DNA of 64,000 nucleotides from Wolfiporia cocos (Eukaryota; Basidiomycota; Agaricomycetes; Polyporales; Phaeolaceae). A program made the translations under genes and the position numbers. The stretch's first letter is position 1. Each line of letters starts with the position of its first letter. The notes under the pieces were generated by a model. It was not told where the DNA came from. It worked only from the letters and a program-made list of their open reading frames with translations, and searched no databases. Positions 44,868-57,332 of this stretch are shown here, one piece after another. The stretch is from the NCBI GenBank assembly GCA_029448655.1, contig JACCLO010000015.1, positions 744,001-808,000 on the forward strand, in the 5' to 3' direction.

Positions 44868-47800
44868 AGGGAGATCAGGGACTTCGAGTTTGCATGGCCT
44901 TTTCGAACTCCGCTGTGGCTGGCGCACCGCGCCCCGTTCCTCGAGCAGCTCCCTCTCCTCCACCGCCTCCGCCCTCCTCCCCCGCCTCGCCCTTTCGAGC
45001 AAGAGCGACGCTGAGTACGCAAATCCCCAGAGACGCAATGGTTGACGCAGGGTGTTTTCGGGGCGCAGGCCAGGCGTGGGCACGGAGGAGCTCAAGTTCA
45101 GTGCCGTCTATCACCCTCCACCACGAATTCATCGCCGATGTACGCTAGCTGATCGGGCGCGAGCACTGGTTTGGCGCGCCGAGCGTGGCGAGCAGCACGT
45201 CGGATGTCGATTTTGGAAGTGTGGGACCGAGCCTCGTGCGGGGACCGCGCTCGAGGAGAGGCGCGTACCCGCCTGAGGGGCTCTTCCGGCATGTCCCAGT
45301 GGGCCCTATTGATCGACCGATAGCATACAGTTGCTCATGCGCTGCGTGCAGAGCCAGCGAACGGTCGTCGCATGTCGCTAGGTTGCGTTCTGAGTTCGAT
45401 GCAGGTGCGAATTTTTGTGTCGTAATGATACAAGGTGCGCTGACTTCGAACCTACGTAGGATCAGATTGGGGCATGCGCGAATGCGATCCGTCCAATCTT
45501 GACCCACACGCTGTCGCGTCCATCTTCAAAGCCCTCCTCCGTGAATGTATGTATTTTCCTATTGCGATCAATTCTTGCTTTAACATCCCATGGGGCGCCC
45601 GAATCAATCCTCACTCAAAACCTCATCCCCTATATTGAATCCGCCCTTGCTTCGGATGAACGTGCGTTCTACTCTGTCGCATGCTCGTTCCGGCTCCGGC
45701 TCTGCGCTCTTGCACAAGGCACCGTCGTTGTCGACGCTGTCTGTTCCCGTGTTTGCGGGCAAGCGCAGTGTATCGGACGCGTTGCTGCACGCTCTCATCT
45801 GTCTCGTGTCTGAGCTCCCACCGGAGAACTGTAATCTGCTATACACGATGGTTGAGCTCACTCGCGCGACGGCGGCACAGGTGCACGAGACCAAGATGCC
45901 GATGGGTAACTTCCTCCTCATCCTGTGCCCGAGCCTGAATTGAGAATCCCGCGCTGCTTCGCGTACTGGGCGAGCATGACAGCATCTGGGAAGGCGTACC
46001 CGCTCCGCGGCCACCACAGGTTGAGGCAAAGGCTGAAGACGTGGAAGAGGATGGACCTGATGTAAGGGAAACGTTTGTGACCGTACGGTAGACAACGATG
46101 ATTGCAGACGAGAGTCCTGCGGCAGGGGCTGTGGAGCTTTCTGCGTCTTCAATTGGTGCACCCTCAACACCGGACGAGAGTTCTGACCTCCAGACCCCAG
46201 AGGATGCTTCAGCCACAGCCAATGGACCAATACCATCAGGGAAGGTCGACTCTGATCCAGAGGATGAGGTCGAGGGGAAGCGGGATGTCACAGAGGAGAC
46301 GGCACAAACACAGGCCAAGCCGACAGCGCGCACCCGCACCTCCGCCCTCGTACTTCTTCCAATCTCTCCCGTCGATAGTGCATCATTCGTGTCCGCGCTT
46401 GACATTCCCCCTGCGGCGTCTAGGCGTCCCAGCCCAGCAACGCGCATACCGTCAATTCTCGAGGATCAAGAGCAGTCAGAAATCAGCCGGTCTGATGAGC
46501 CCGCGCTGAACGAAAAGTCGTCTGACGCGCCAGCGCCCACAACGAGCACAGAGGATCCTATTTCGTCGTCGGACTTGAGCGTGTCGTCCGAACCCGCACT
46601 GGCAAGCGGGGTCTACTGATACGAACGATGACAAGCGCGCCGCGCAGAGGGCTCACGAAAAGCCGCTCCCGTCACCAACGCTTTGGCAACACTCGCGCCC
46701 GCAAGATTCTCTCATACCGCGCCCGCGCGCTGGCAGCCGCAGCCGCTTGTTCCTGTAACATTGCCGTTAAGGGTTAGGGCGAAGGTAAATTGCCTGTGCC
46801 GTTTCCGAAGACGAGCCCAGGCAACACGGCGGACACTCCTATCTCGCGGCGCAAGTCATTTTCACTGCTGTCGTTCCCTAGAATTCGCTCTGAGTCGAAC
46901 AGTGCCGCATCCCCTAACCTCTATGCGAACCCAGCCGCGAAGACAAGCTCGAAATCATCTTCAAAGTCATACCACGTCGAACACATCCGCGTCCGCGTCC
47001 TCTCCTCCAGCTGCTGCGCTTCCGCCCTCTAGCTGGCATCGCGCGAAGCGTCCCTCGCTTCACCTGCTGCTGCACAAGCTCCCTGGTGGCACATCTAGCA
47101 AGCCCGCCAAACTGCCTACGTCCTCTTCTACCAATGCAGTCTCCTCCAAGGTACCTCCCTCACTCATACCTAAGGTTCCCCTGTCACCTACAATCGTTCC
47201 CGCATCGCCTTCCCTACATGCTTCATCGAAGCTTCCCGCATCCGCGTCGTCCGCATCCCTCGCGCTTTCAGCAGGCCTAGGCGAACTGAACACATACCCG
47301 CAGATCAGTGCGGTGTCTACTAGCGTGCTAAGTCTTCCTAGCCCTGTACACGAAGACTTGATGAATGCTGGTGCAAGTCCGCGCCCCAGTGCGAAGTTGA
47401 AGTTAGAGGCGAGCTCTCGCTCATGCATCCGGCAGCTTGCCCTTGCAGAGAGCAAGCTTGCAGTCCCTCCGAAGGAGGGTGGAGGAAGACGAAGTGCGGA
47501 TACTGTCGCCAGCTCGAGGCCGAGCGGGGAGCCTTTACCTAGACAAAGTGGAGAAGCTCCTCATAGGCGGGCACTCGAGCGAGAAGTAATGATCAAGGAA
47601 TGGAAGCCGGATGTCGCCGAAGTTGGAGACGACCATCTCAAGCAGCCCGATCGGGCTGGGACCCGGGTTTGACCCTAGTGTTGTCACAGATGCGAGCCTT
47701 GAAACGACTAGCAAGGTCGCCAAACGCAAAGAGGAAGACACGTCTCACATCGACAGCAAGACATCTGCCGTTCAAGTTCCAGACGCACGTGCCCGTGCTG

Positions 47801-48426
47801 AGGACGCTCAGCAATCTCCATCGTTATCGAAATCGTCGACTGCGTACTCATCTAGTTCCAACCCCGTTTCGGAGACAGGTGCGGGTCTGTGGATTGCACG
47901 GCCAGGTAATTATACCCGTACGCGTACGTCGTCGGCAGTACCATCGGTTTATATGACTCCCATCTGATCAACACCGAAGACGCCGATCGCGGGCCTGTAT
48001 CAGTCTCGCTCGCGCTCTGCTCTGTCGTTCTTTGCCAGCGATTATGAGGTTCGGTTAGAGAGAGCAGAGGAGCTAGCCGCAGCTCTCAAGCGCAGTCAAC
48101 GTGGAGAAGAAGTCATCGAGAAAGAGGAGGAGAGCGCACAGGATAAGATCGAGTCGAAGCAGAAGGACGAGAGCAATGGAACAGCGAAAGTGAGCGCGAA
48201 CGTGGAAGACTGCGACGAGAATGGCAGTGAAGAAGATAGATCGGGGGAGATTGTCGAGGGGGAAGAGGAGGAGCGCGGGCGCGAGGAAAAGCCTTCTGTG
48301 TACGTGATGAAGTGCGAATCATCCGTCACTCCGTCCCTCGAGCTGCCTGTCGAGCACACGCGTGAGGACTGGGCGCAGAGCGTGCTACTGGCGGCGCAGT
48401 GCCCCGACGAGGGCTCAAATCCTTGA
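44868..48426 (+). pseudogene. RhoGAP-domain protein gene, decayed
   Basis: Pieces of a RhoGAP domain appear in order but in changing frames: EGLFR (arginine-finger region, then degenerate) at about 45270, HVARLRSEFDAGANF at about 45355, SNLDPHAVASIFKALLRE at about 45490, SILTQNLIPYIESALASDE at about 45605, and SELPPENCNLLYTMVELTRA with ETKMPMGNFLLILCPSLN at about 45810-45940. Missing AG before the fourth piece, a frame change at about 45662 and another at about 45941 break the domain. The tail is long and Ser/Pro-rich, as in basidiomycete RhoGAPs, with a stop at 47965-47967 where the frame otherwise continues to 48426 (EDWAQSVLLAA). RhoGAPs switch off Rho GTPases; this copy should not. Confidence 0.7.
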
Positions 48427-49045
48427 TATCGTGGTTTGTTTTGTTCTGCTTACTGCTGTACCTGTTCTCATATTCTATGCCACGCAGTTTCTTTTATGCG
48501 CTAACGTGTTTTATTCACTAGGCGTTCAAATGCTGCGTTGTTTGCCACATTTGTCTACGCGCAGCTTCTCTTTTCACCATTGCTGTCCAACTCACCTTAA
48601 CGCCTCGTCTTTGATCACGACGGAAGACTTGATGATGGGCTTGACGCCCAGCCTGGCGAGCTCCAAACGTCGCAGCGGCACCTGTATGCCATCGTCTTGA
48701 GCATTTTTCTTGAGTTCAAACATGTTCCCGCAGGTTTCGTTGCAGTGCAGATGGTGATATTATGATATCATGATGGAAAGCCAGCCAGAACAGGAGTTCG
48801 TCGAGATAGGTATTGGGATGGTCTTGGTGCAGAAGATGAACAGAGTCCATTACAGCATGGTGATGATACGAATGCGACCACGCAACAGGATGGTGGAAGA
48901 AGTCGACTGAAGTTTGGTACTGTCCTCATACATCCGGCTGCATCCTGCCAAGATATCCAGGGAGGGAAAAGAGTAGCCACATAAGTCCTAAATTTGCTAT
49001 CCTGTTCACCAAGGTTCAGCCAGTCTGCAGGTTGTGCTGAAAGGC
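48427..49045. other. Region with a possible minus-strand exon
   Basis: Minus strand about 48760-48598 is open with a conserved-looking sequence (LHCNETCGNMFELKKNA, then IQVPLRRLELARLGVKPII) and ends at a GTGAGT donor. I cannot name the protein or find its other exons, so it may be a lone fragment. Confidence 0.35.
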
Positions 49046-49635
49046 TGACACAAGACTGCTTGCCTGGCTTAGTGCACTGCTTCTAAACCCTAAGAGATGC
49101 TTTTGGAGCATCGAGGATCCCAAGTGCCTGTTGGAAGGCAGCCTCAGTCTAGCAAGATGAGCAGGGGGAGATGGGCATGCAGGGAGAGGCAATCGAGTGG
49201 GGACTATGCCCCAACATTGAGAATCTTAGGCTTAAGGTACTAAGACCTTCAGCCGGGCTTTTATGTACATGCAGAACAAGTAACTACTTGGTAACTACCT
49301 GCCCTATAGTACCTTGGTCTGTGCGCAGCATCAGACCGCCTTCTGTATGATATAAGTGGTGGCCAGTAATGGCGGCCGCCGATGAGTCATAGGCTACGCC
49401 GTAAGGCGCAACCATAGTCGTTAGGGTATCAGGTGCCACTACGCGGTCACCTGCCTATGTGTCGTGGTCACGTGCCCTACAGGCAATGCGACTACTGCAA
49501 TCAGCGATGCCCAGTAATGGACGTGCTGGGTGGCTACTAGCCTTAAGGGCTGTGTAAGGGGCCCTACCCCGTATCGTAGGAGTCCATGTATGTAATATAA
49601 GAATGGGAAAAGTAGATACCTACTTTCTTGTGACA
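49046..49635 (-). mobile_element. Solo LTR (590 bp), TSD AAGGC
   Basis: On the plus strand it starts TGACACAAG and ends TTCTTGTGACA, flanked by AAGGC at 49041-49045 and 49636-49640. The minus strand has a CATGTACATAAAAG box followed by an AAGGT/ACCTT stem (49234-49249). Confidence 0.9.
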
Positions 49636-49640
49636 AAGGC

Positions 49641-50224
49641 ATCAGATAGGCATTATAATAGTGACAGAAGCTGAATCCACCCGAGCAATAGGTGCATCAG
49701 GATTCAATAGCAGTGTGAGTAAACAACTGTGCTGCACATAAATAATCTAGAGGTACAGCAAGAGGATTCCGATGTTTCTGCCATTGAACATTGAAGACAA
49801 CAATAGCCAAACTTGGGTGCTTGTTTACCAATGGCTTTGGAGCCTAACAAAGCCAAATATACCATATTGTGGACACATGGACTGACTAAACTGGTAAGCA
49901 ATCAAGTGTGTCTGGTCACGGTCACGAACATCATTCTTGCTGTGTGTGGTCACAGCTGCTCAATGTGTTCTCGTTCTCGCACCCATGATGGATGTGATCC
50001 TAAGTCCCTTTTGATCCAAGAGCAGAGCTCAGGTGACAATCCATCAAAGGGTAACTCCATATATAAACTGCAACTTGATAGAGATATCAAGTTGTTCACT
50101 GTGAGCTGCACAGTCATGACCTTCCCCAGTAGCTAGAGTTGATACAGAGATCATCAGCACACTCTGTTGCCCTTCGAGAATGATTGTCCTGTCATATTGC
50201 GGCTGAAGCCATATCAGACTGTGG
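49641..50224. other. Unassigned stretch upstream of the protease gene
   Basis: An ORF at 49813-50136 has a possible 5' exon role but no recognisable domain. Confidence 0.35.
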
Positions 50225-52226
50225 CACGTGCACGTGGACAAGGGCAATTTCCAGATTTTAAGCCAGGTATGGCTGGAAATAGTCACCTTTGCTCACTCGC
50301 TCATCACAATGCTCAGGTTCAAGGGGGCTTGATGGTTTCATCGCATTCAAACCAATTGGGTAAACAGGGTGCTTTACGAAAATTTGATCGCTCACTTGCA
50401 GAACAAGATCACTGTTAAGGAACTTGTTGAGTATGTCGCTCTCTTCAGTGGAGATAATCTGATGAACTGACAAATGGGATAGCTCGCATGCTGCAAAGGC
50501 ACTATGGGAGAAGACCTTGCAAGTGCAGGAAATGAAACATATGAGGCTACATGTAAGAAAGTGTATGCACCCAGGAAATTAGAATTAGAATCTCAGGCCA
50601 ATGAGTCTCTGACATATGATGCTATTAGTGAGCATTCCAGCACTCAGCAGACTCCACAACCTGCACAGTAGGTATGCACATTTTAAGGGTGACCGACCTC
50701 TGAACAATGGACGTGGGCCCTCTAGCCAGGGTATCTCCACAGGTGTTCAGCGCAAAACACGCACTACACGACAATCATCACAATTGAACATTTTCAGCCC
50801 AATGCCTGAAGCTGATGAACTGTAAGTAGGTTTGGGGCTCCTGATCCAACAGCTATCACAAACAACAATTTGCAGGATTTTTGTATATCCATCTACGGGT
50901 GCAGGAGCAATCAACATCAACAAGAGTGACCTCAAATGGCTGCAGCCTAGTTCATACCTCAACAATACACTCATTGAGTTCAGCATGAAGTAAATCTCTT
51001 GTATCATTCACTGAAGGAATCTCACCCATATAGGCTGTGGTTGGCTGACCTGAAGGAAACAGACCCTTCCCTTGCAGAGCAGGTGCATATCTTCAGCTCC
51101 TTCTTCTACAAAAAGTTGAATGTCAAGAAGTGAGTGCTGAAGCTGTGCAGGTAACTGACATGTAGTCTGATTCACTTGACTTAGCAAAGAAGATGCATAC
51201 AAGAGCATGTGCAAATGGACAACGAAGTTTGACCTCTTCCAGAAGAGATACATTATTGTGCCAATAAACGAACAGTATGATGGGTATAGTTCTGTTATCC
51301 TCGTAACTGACTAGGCCCACTACAGCTTCCACTGGTATTTGGCAATCATCTGCAATTCAGGCCAAATATTGCAACTGCAGCCTGCCTCTATCCTGGTGAC
51401 TCTCAAGCCACTGACTCAGAAGTGCAAGTATGAGTCCAATGCCGCTCACAGTCCCGAGCCTGATGAGGAGGCCTTTGCAATGGCAGATGTGCCAGCATCA
51501 TCATTCACCACTACAAATGAAGAATCCACTGACAGGTCAACATCCATGTCGGCACCATGTTTCACTTGCTGACATCTGAACAGGACATATATCTTCACTT
51601 TCGACTCACTTGGGGTGGGACATCTGCAGGCAGTCAAGATTCTTACCAGATATCTTCAGTTGGAGGCCAAGGACAAGAAAGACCTTAATGTCACTGGTCA
51701 AATAATTGGCAAGGCTGCACTCATGAGTCTGGCACTCCACAGAGACATTGTCATGCTAAATAAACCATCTAGGTCCTGATACAGCCCAATTATTGTGACT
51801 GTGGCATGTATGTCTTGCATTTTGTGCAGATGTTTCTCTGCAGCCCAGAGACGTACCAACAATTAATTGTGGTTTGTAGACTGAATTCTTCTTAACGACC
51901 TCATACCAATGTCATTTTAGTCTCAGAAGAGGAAGGATTACAATTGGGAACAAAGGAGGCACGATTGGAAGGATGATGAAGTCAAAGGCCTTCAGCAAGA
52001 GCTCGTGCAGCGCATACAGGAATTGTTGCATGACTGTAAGCATGAAAGGGCTTCCAAGGAAGAACAGCTGAAGAAGGATGAGGCAGAGGGCAGGAGCAAA
52101 TCTGGCACGACTGCAGCCATTATACCAGTTGAGGATTCGGATTCCGACATCATTATTGAAGAAACAGTTGTAACTTCCAGGTCCTCGAGGAGCAGGCTCA
52201 AGCCATGGTTGGCTGCCAAGAGATAG
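50225..52226 (+). CDS. Ulp1-type (SUMO/ubiquitin-like) cysteine protease
   Basis: Short exons separated by introns encode a C48-family catalytic domain. IFVYPSTGAGAININKSDL and YLNNTLIEFSMK (50880-50990) match its start, followed by EQVHIFSSFFYKKLN (51080-51120), WTTKFDLFQKRYIIVPINE (51210-51270), the catalytic His in FHWYLAII (about 51330), Asp in FTFDSLG (about 51597), and Cys in NYCDCGMYVLHFVQMF (about 51788-51835). The C-terminus is charged and helical and ends at TAG 52224-52226. Such proteases remove or mature ubiquitin-like modifiers. Upstream segments (50225-50420 and 50420-50825) lie in different frames, so the N-terminal exons are uncertain. It could be a host ULP2-like gene or a transposon passenger; its surroundings are transposon-rich. 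Confidence 0.7.
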
Positions 52227-52440
52227 TGGCAGGAAAGCCTATACCACTTCTAATTCTCCGGCACCCTGTGGATGGCTCCTTGTATGGACATACAGTTGCA
52301 GACAACCAAACTCAAGAAGAAATGCTGGCAACTAATAGTGACTTCTAGAGACATCGAGTAAGCTTCCAAACTGCATAGATAGAGGCTATAGATGTATTTT
52401 GTAATGGGTTTAAACCAAGTATACTTAGTGATTACTCTAT

Positions 52441-53064
52441 CTGGTGGGAGGTCGACGTGGAGAGACCATCACAGGTCCCTCGATCCACCAGGGAATCACG
52501 TTCAAGGCATTGGACAAGAAGGCAATCACTGCCAAATTCTTTGTGAATCAGATTGAGGCTGCATGTGACAAACAGGTGGTGAAGTGTGCTGCACTCATTG
52601 ATCCGCTGTTTGTGTGGACTTGGCCTTGTCACCAGCTGGAATTCATGATTGATGACATGTTTGCCATGCAGGACATCCTCAAGCTCGCATTCGTGTACCT
52701 TGACCACATTCAAAGTTTGCTTGCAGGCCAGAGGAAGATTGAACATTTGTTTCCATGACAGTTTTTTGTGCAGGATCCTGTGGTATTTGTGGCTGATTTT
52801 GTCCCTCACTATGAAATGCTTGACAATGAAGTGGATGCAGATGGAATCAGTGACGATGCAAGTGGCCATATTAGTGGTTACAGCCATAAAGCTGGGCCAA
52901 GTGGCCCAGGGAACTTGCGAAAGAAGTTTCTCAAGAGTGAGCAAGCAAAGTCAAGTCAGTGCATGCACACGCAGGGTACCAGTTCAGCCTCAACATCACG
53001 CATGGAATCTCCTGCACCCTCTAATGTGATGGCTGTTGATATGGAAGAAGGGAAGCCACTGTGA
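52441..53064 (+). CDS. Hypothetical ORFs downstream of the protease gene
   Basis: 52444-52758 (104 codons) and 52768-53064 (98 codons) are adjacent and could be two exons of one gene. The first has a helical look (DKKAITAKFFVNQIEAACDK); the second is Ser/Gly/acidic. No family recognised. Confidence 0.35.
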
Positions 53065-53419
53065 CAATCTGTTCAGTCCAGCATCCCAGCAGGATCTGAA
53101 GTAACAGTCTCCAGTGACGCCACTGCCAATGCTGGTATGGTCAGACCTGAAACCACTGTACAGCACTGTTAACCTTCCTCACTTGCTGCTGATTGAGCAC
53201 AACATACATGCTAACTTGCATCTTGGGCTGATGCTGGAGTGAGGGAGCAGAACATTCCCATATAAAGCTTATTTAGCTGCACCTGTGTGTACATGTATGC
53301 AGCACTGGTGAATATCACAGGGTCTGTGTTATGTTCCCTTAAGGAGATGATGTGCTGTGGGTATCGGTGGAGGAATTAGATGCATATAAGCAATAAGTCC
53401 CATCAAAGTAGCTAACCTA

Positions 53420-54240
53420 CATGTGTCTCATCTGCAAATCCTTGTATAAAAGCCTTGTAGCTCTCGCCCTCCAAGATGCCAGGATCACACAGATGAAAGA
53501 CAATGTGAACACTGCATTCACTTTGGTCCTTTGCAGACTTAGAGCAGAACATAGTGCAGAAAGGATTGATCTTGAATGACACAACCAGACTGGGGATATG
53601 CTTTGGGGTTGGGACATCAAGCAGAAGTAGAACCTAAAGTGCTCATCTTACCAATCGTTATAAAAGCAACATATATGTTCAAACTCAAACTGACCTGTGG
53701 ACTTTCTGGAGGGTCCACACAATCTTCTGGGTGCACAGTTTGCTTGATTTTGTTTCCATTACCATTGTCAACTGTCACCACCACTGATTGGCCCTTAGCC
53801 AACTTGGCCTGGTCAGCACAGAAGACTCCCAACTCATCAGCCTTCTTCGTGTTGAACTTACCACATGAACATGGTCCAATCAAGATGTAACATAGCATCT
53901 ATTCCCTTAGCAAATTGCCTTCTAAATTGAACTGGGGCAAACATCTATTTCTGTCCTTTCCCTCTGGATTTCTTTCTCTTGTGCTACTGCTTAGCTAACT
54001 TGCAGGCCTTTTGATGCTCTTCTCTTTTCTGTTCTGCAGTGAGCAGTGCCTGTGGGAACATGAGATGAATCATGAGCTGATGCCACTCTTCTGTATCCTC
54101 CCCTATAAGCTGCAAAGGAGTGGTTTTTACTTCTATGATTCACTTCACAAGCAAGTGGTGAATATACTTCCTTGAATTTTCATCAATTTGGAATGGTGGG
54201 AGTGTTTTGAGAGAGTATCTGGGGAAGGTAATCACTTCTG
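53420..54240 (-). pseudogene. Hypothetical minus-strand gene remnant
   Basis: A minus-strand frame running from about 54240 to 53890 contains several stops but keeps sensible composition (LIGEDTEEWHQLMIHLMFP, EEHQKACKLAKQ). It is followed by an open segment at 53898-53617 with GKFNTKKADELGVFCADQAK. No family recognised. Confidence 0.35.
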
Positions 54241-55299
54241 CTTAGCAGGAATCTTGATCGTTACTCTTTGTTGCAAAGGTTCATCTGTGGGTTACGCTTC
54301 TGGGTTTGTATGGGTCATGCATGAAGAACATTGGCATGTCTGGTATATGAGATATGAGTTCTAGTGCATTTGAGTGGTCACATATCTGGCTACTCGCTAT
54401 ATATTACAAGATCGAGGATCTTTTTCTGGGTATGCATCCTGTACTTGAGGTTAATTTCCCAACCTGTTTGCGTAGATTTGAAACCCCACACATCATGTGA
54501 AGGTGGGCCCAATGTGCCTCTACACACACCTCAGGTTGTCAGCACACCACAAGCAGATTTAGAATGGAATCTCAAAACTGTTTTACAGCTATTTCAGAAA
54601 TTCATGACATGGCATGTTTTTCTTGATCGTGTCAACCAATAAGGAAACTGCCATTCTCAGTGTGGCTGTAGTGCACTGCAGTTTGCTGACCAGTCTCCCA
54701 GCTCTGATATGGTCTGACAACACATCAGTGTGGATCTCAAGGCTTCCACACTAAGGCTATGGGAGTATGGATGGACTTTGGACAACATCTGCAATGCTCT
54801 GTGCTCCAGTAAAGTTAGCCAGAGCTGGTCTCTCATGTGGAATTGGTGCTCTAGCCCATCAGCAAAACATGAGATTGTCCGACTGACACTTCAGACACAA
54901 GAGGAACTGAGGAGGATATACTTGATTAAAACCAAGCTGAGGATCAGACTTGGTTGGTTTCTACTATATATACATGAGTGGATGTGTGTATCTATGCATC
55001 TTGCATACCAGTAATGGTTATGTGATGACTGGGTAGTAGACTAAGGTTAGTAGACTTCGTTAGACATTTGTTTAAGGGTTTCTGTGGTTTTAGAACATGT
55101 GTACTATGGCCGGGGATCTTCAATGTGTGATAAACATGTGTACCTATTGATCCCTGAATTTTGATTAGGTTAAGGTTATATGAATGCTTCCTGGAATGTA
55201 TGGGTGGTTCTGAATTTCTCAGGGGTGCTTCTGTGAAGTGTGAACTAATGAAAGAATCGGACTTAATCTCTGAGTGGGTTTAACCATATATGTCTCTGG
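54241..55299. other. Transposon-like remnant with a possible helix-turn-helix fragment
   Basis: 54730-55014 encodes LRLWEYGWTLDNICNALCSS, which resembles the helix-turn-helix start of Tc1/mariner-type transposases in Agaricomycetes. The rest of such a protein is not visible. Other ORFs are short. Confidence 0.3.
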
Positions 55300-55304
55300 T
55301 AGAT

Positions 55305-56495
55305 TGACACAGACTAACTGTGGGACTCACTTATACTTGACTGATAAGCTTGAAGGGCTTTGAAGCGATGAGTGAGGAGATAGAGAGCACAGTGGAGTGG
55401 TGGTCAACGATGTGAATGCAAGAGAACAAATCTAAGGTGTTAGCATTGTGCTAAGCCTACTTATATACATGCATGGGCAACAGCCAGTAATGGCTTGCCC
55501 TAAAGTACTGGGTCTGTGTGCTGTTAAAGAAATAATGACTAAGTCCCTAATACTAATAGACCGTGTGTGTTGGTAATGGCCACACCAGTAAGAAAGCGTG
55601 TTTGGACTGGTAGGTCCATGTGTACATTGTGGCTGAGCTATGTCACTAAGCTGTGTAAGCTGTATGACATATACCGGTATTGGGATATGAGTCATGGTAA
55701 GCTTGAAGCATGTGATAACGAGCGGGCCGCTGACAGGTCCCTTGTCACAAGAAATTGTGAGCACATCCCTTACTCCTCGTGATAGTTTCAATTTGTCGTG
55801 ATTCCTTAGTTTCATGAGTCCTGGCGACACTGGTGCGGTAGCACCCAGCCTTTATCTTATCTACTTTACTTATGGCCTTATCTCGTGACAAGTAGTTATG
55901 TGTTACTGCGTTACCTCTGTTATGACTCACATGACCTAGTGCTCAGGCCCTGCTTTAGGGTGGGGTCCTCCACAGCAGCTGTGTGCCTCTCATGTATATA
56001 TACCAGTAGTGTTCTGAGGCTTAACCTCAGAACTTGTCTTCTCGACCTTGGGGGCATGTCCCCTGGAACACCTTCTCTACTGTGTGCTGTGTGACTGGGC
56101 TCTTGCCCCTCTCTTGCCCTGCTTGTCTGGGTACTCAACCACTGAGACTTATGACATGCATGGTGACCTGCATCTTATAGGCAGGACATAGCCTGCTCCT
56201 CCTCATCAGGAGTATAGGGTTATATTAGGGGGGTATTCCCCATTGCATGATACACATGGTATTCCGTGTCATCCCTAGTGACATAGCCTGGTATTGGGAT
56301 ATTACTAAGGGGTGTGACTTCGGAGAACTAGTCCGCTGAGTAACTAGTTTGGACATGCATGTTATGTACGTGTTGTTTGTGTACATGGACGTGTCTATGG
56401 GTGCTTACGAGCGTAAGTGTAAATAAGCTCGTAGAAATGCCAGAAAAATAGGTAAAAATATAGAAAAATTCGTAGAATGTCCCAGATCTGTGACA
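55305..56495 (-). mobile_element. Solo LTR, family D, split by a nested LTR; TSD TAGAT
   Basis: On the plus strand it starts TGACACAGACTAACTG and ends AGATCTGTGACA, flanked by TAGAT at 55300-55304 and 56496-56500. After removal of the nested LTR (529 bp) and its 5-bp duplication it is 657 bp, close to the family D LTR at 2664-3315, which it matches end to end. Confidence 0.9.
55743..56271 (+). mobile_element. Solo LTR (529 bp) nested in the family D LTR, TSD TCCCT
   Basis: It begins TGTCACAAGAAATTG, ends CCGTGTCA, and is flanked by TCCCT at 55738-55742 and 56272-56276. A CATGTATATATACC box is followed by a perfect GTTCTGAGG/CCTCAGAAC stem at 56011-56032. Confidence 0.9.
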
Positions 56496-56600
56496 TAGAT
56501 CAGGAATTTGATAAACCTTATATTTGGATATTGCCTTGTGGTAGCTTTGTTTTGTTGGGAGTATTAGAACAGTTTCTTGGGCTTCTGAGATGTTGTGATA

Positions 56601-57219
56601 TGACACGGTAACCATTGTGCTACCTGCCTAAGTGAGGGAACCCCTATATATCCTATATATCCACCCTACAGGGCCCCCATCATTGTAAGGGGAGAACAGG
56701 AGGCTGCATCTATTGAGATACCTCACCAAATGCCTGAGGTCACAACCCATGAGTGTACCACGATGCCCCCAGACTAGCGAGCAGAGAGTGAAGCAAGAAT
56801 AATATTGAAAGAGGCCCCCACCCTCAAGGAGAGAGCAGCGGGCTTGTTGCTAATGCAGTTCACTGTTACACTCAAGCCAGGCAGCAGAGGGTTTTGAGAG
56901 GTTGCCAGGGGACACACCCCCTAGGCTGAGATACTAAGTCTGAGGAGTACCTCAGACGTCGCCAAGTATATATACATGCAGCAACTCCCTAACTACCTAA
57001 CCGCCTTGCCCTAAAGGTGTGGTCTGTGCGCAGTCAAGTCATGTGCTACAATACAAGGTGACGCTGTTACCTAGTGATGACGAAAGACCATGATATAGCT
57101 AGATAAGATAAAGCGTTTATCTACCTATGCATGTGCTGTCCTACGAGCGGCTAAAAACCAGCATTTTGGCATAGAAACATGGAAAAATGGGGAAAATGAT
57201 GCCACAATTTCTTGTGACA
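56601..57219 (-). mobile_element. Probable LTR, minus orientation, no target duplication found
   Basis: The right end, GGGGAAAATGATGCCACAATTTCTTGTGACA, resembles the family D 5' end. The left end may be TGACACGGTAACC at 56601. On the minus strand a GCATGTATATATAC box precedes an AGTCTGAGG/CCTCAGACT stem (about 56937-56960). The flanks TGATA and CATTA do not match. Confidence 0.6.
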
Positions 57220-57332
57220 CATTAATGTGGGGTGGTTATAGGATTTGGGTAGAACTGGTTTGTCTTTGGATTGAACTGTATGAGATGTGAACTGATTTGA
57301 AGTAATTACAACTGGTTCTAATTCCTGACAGA

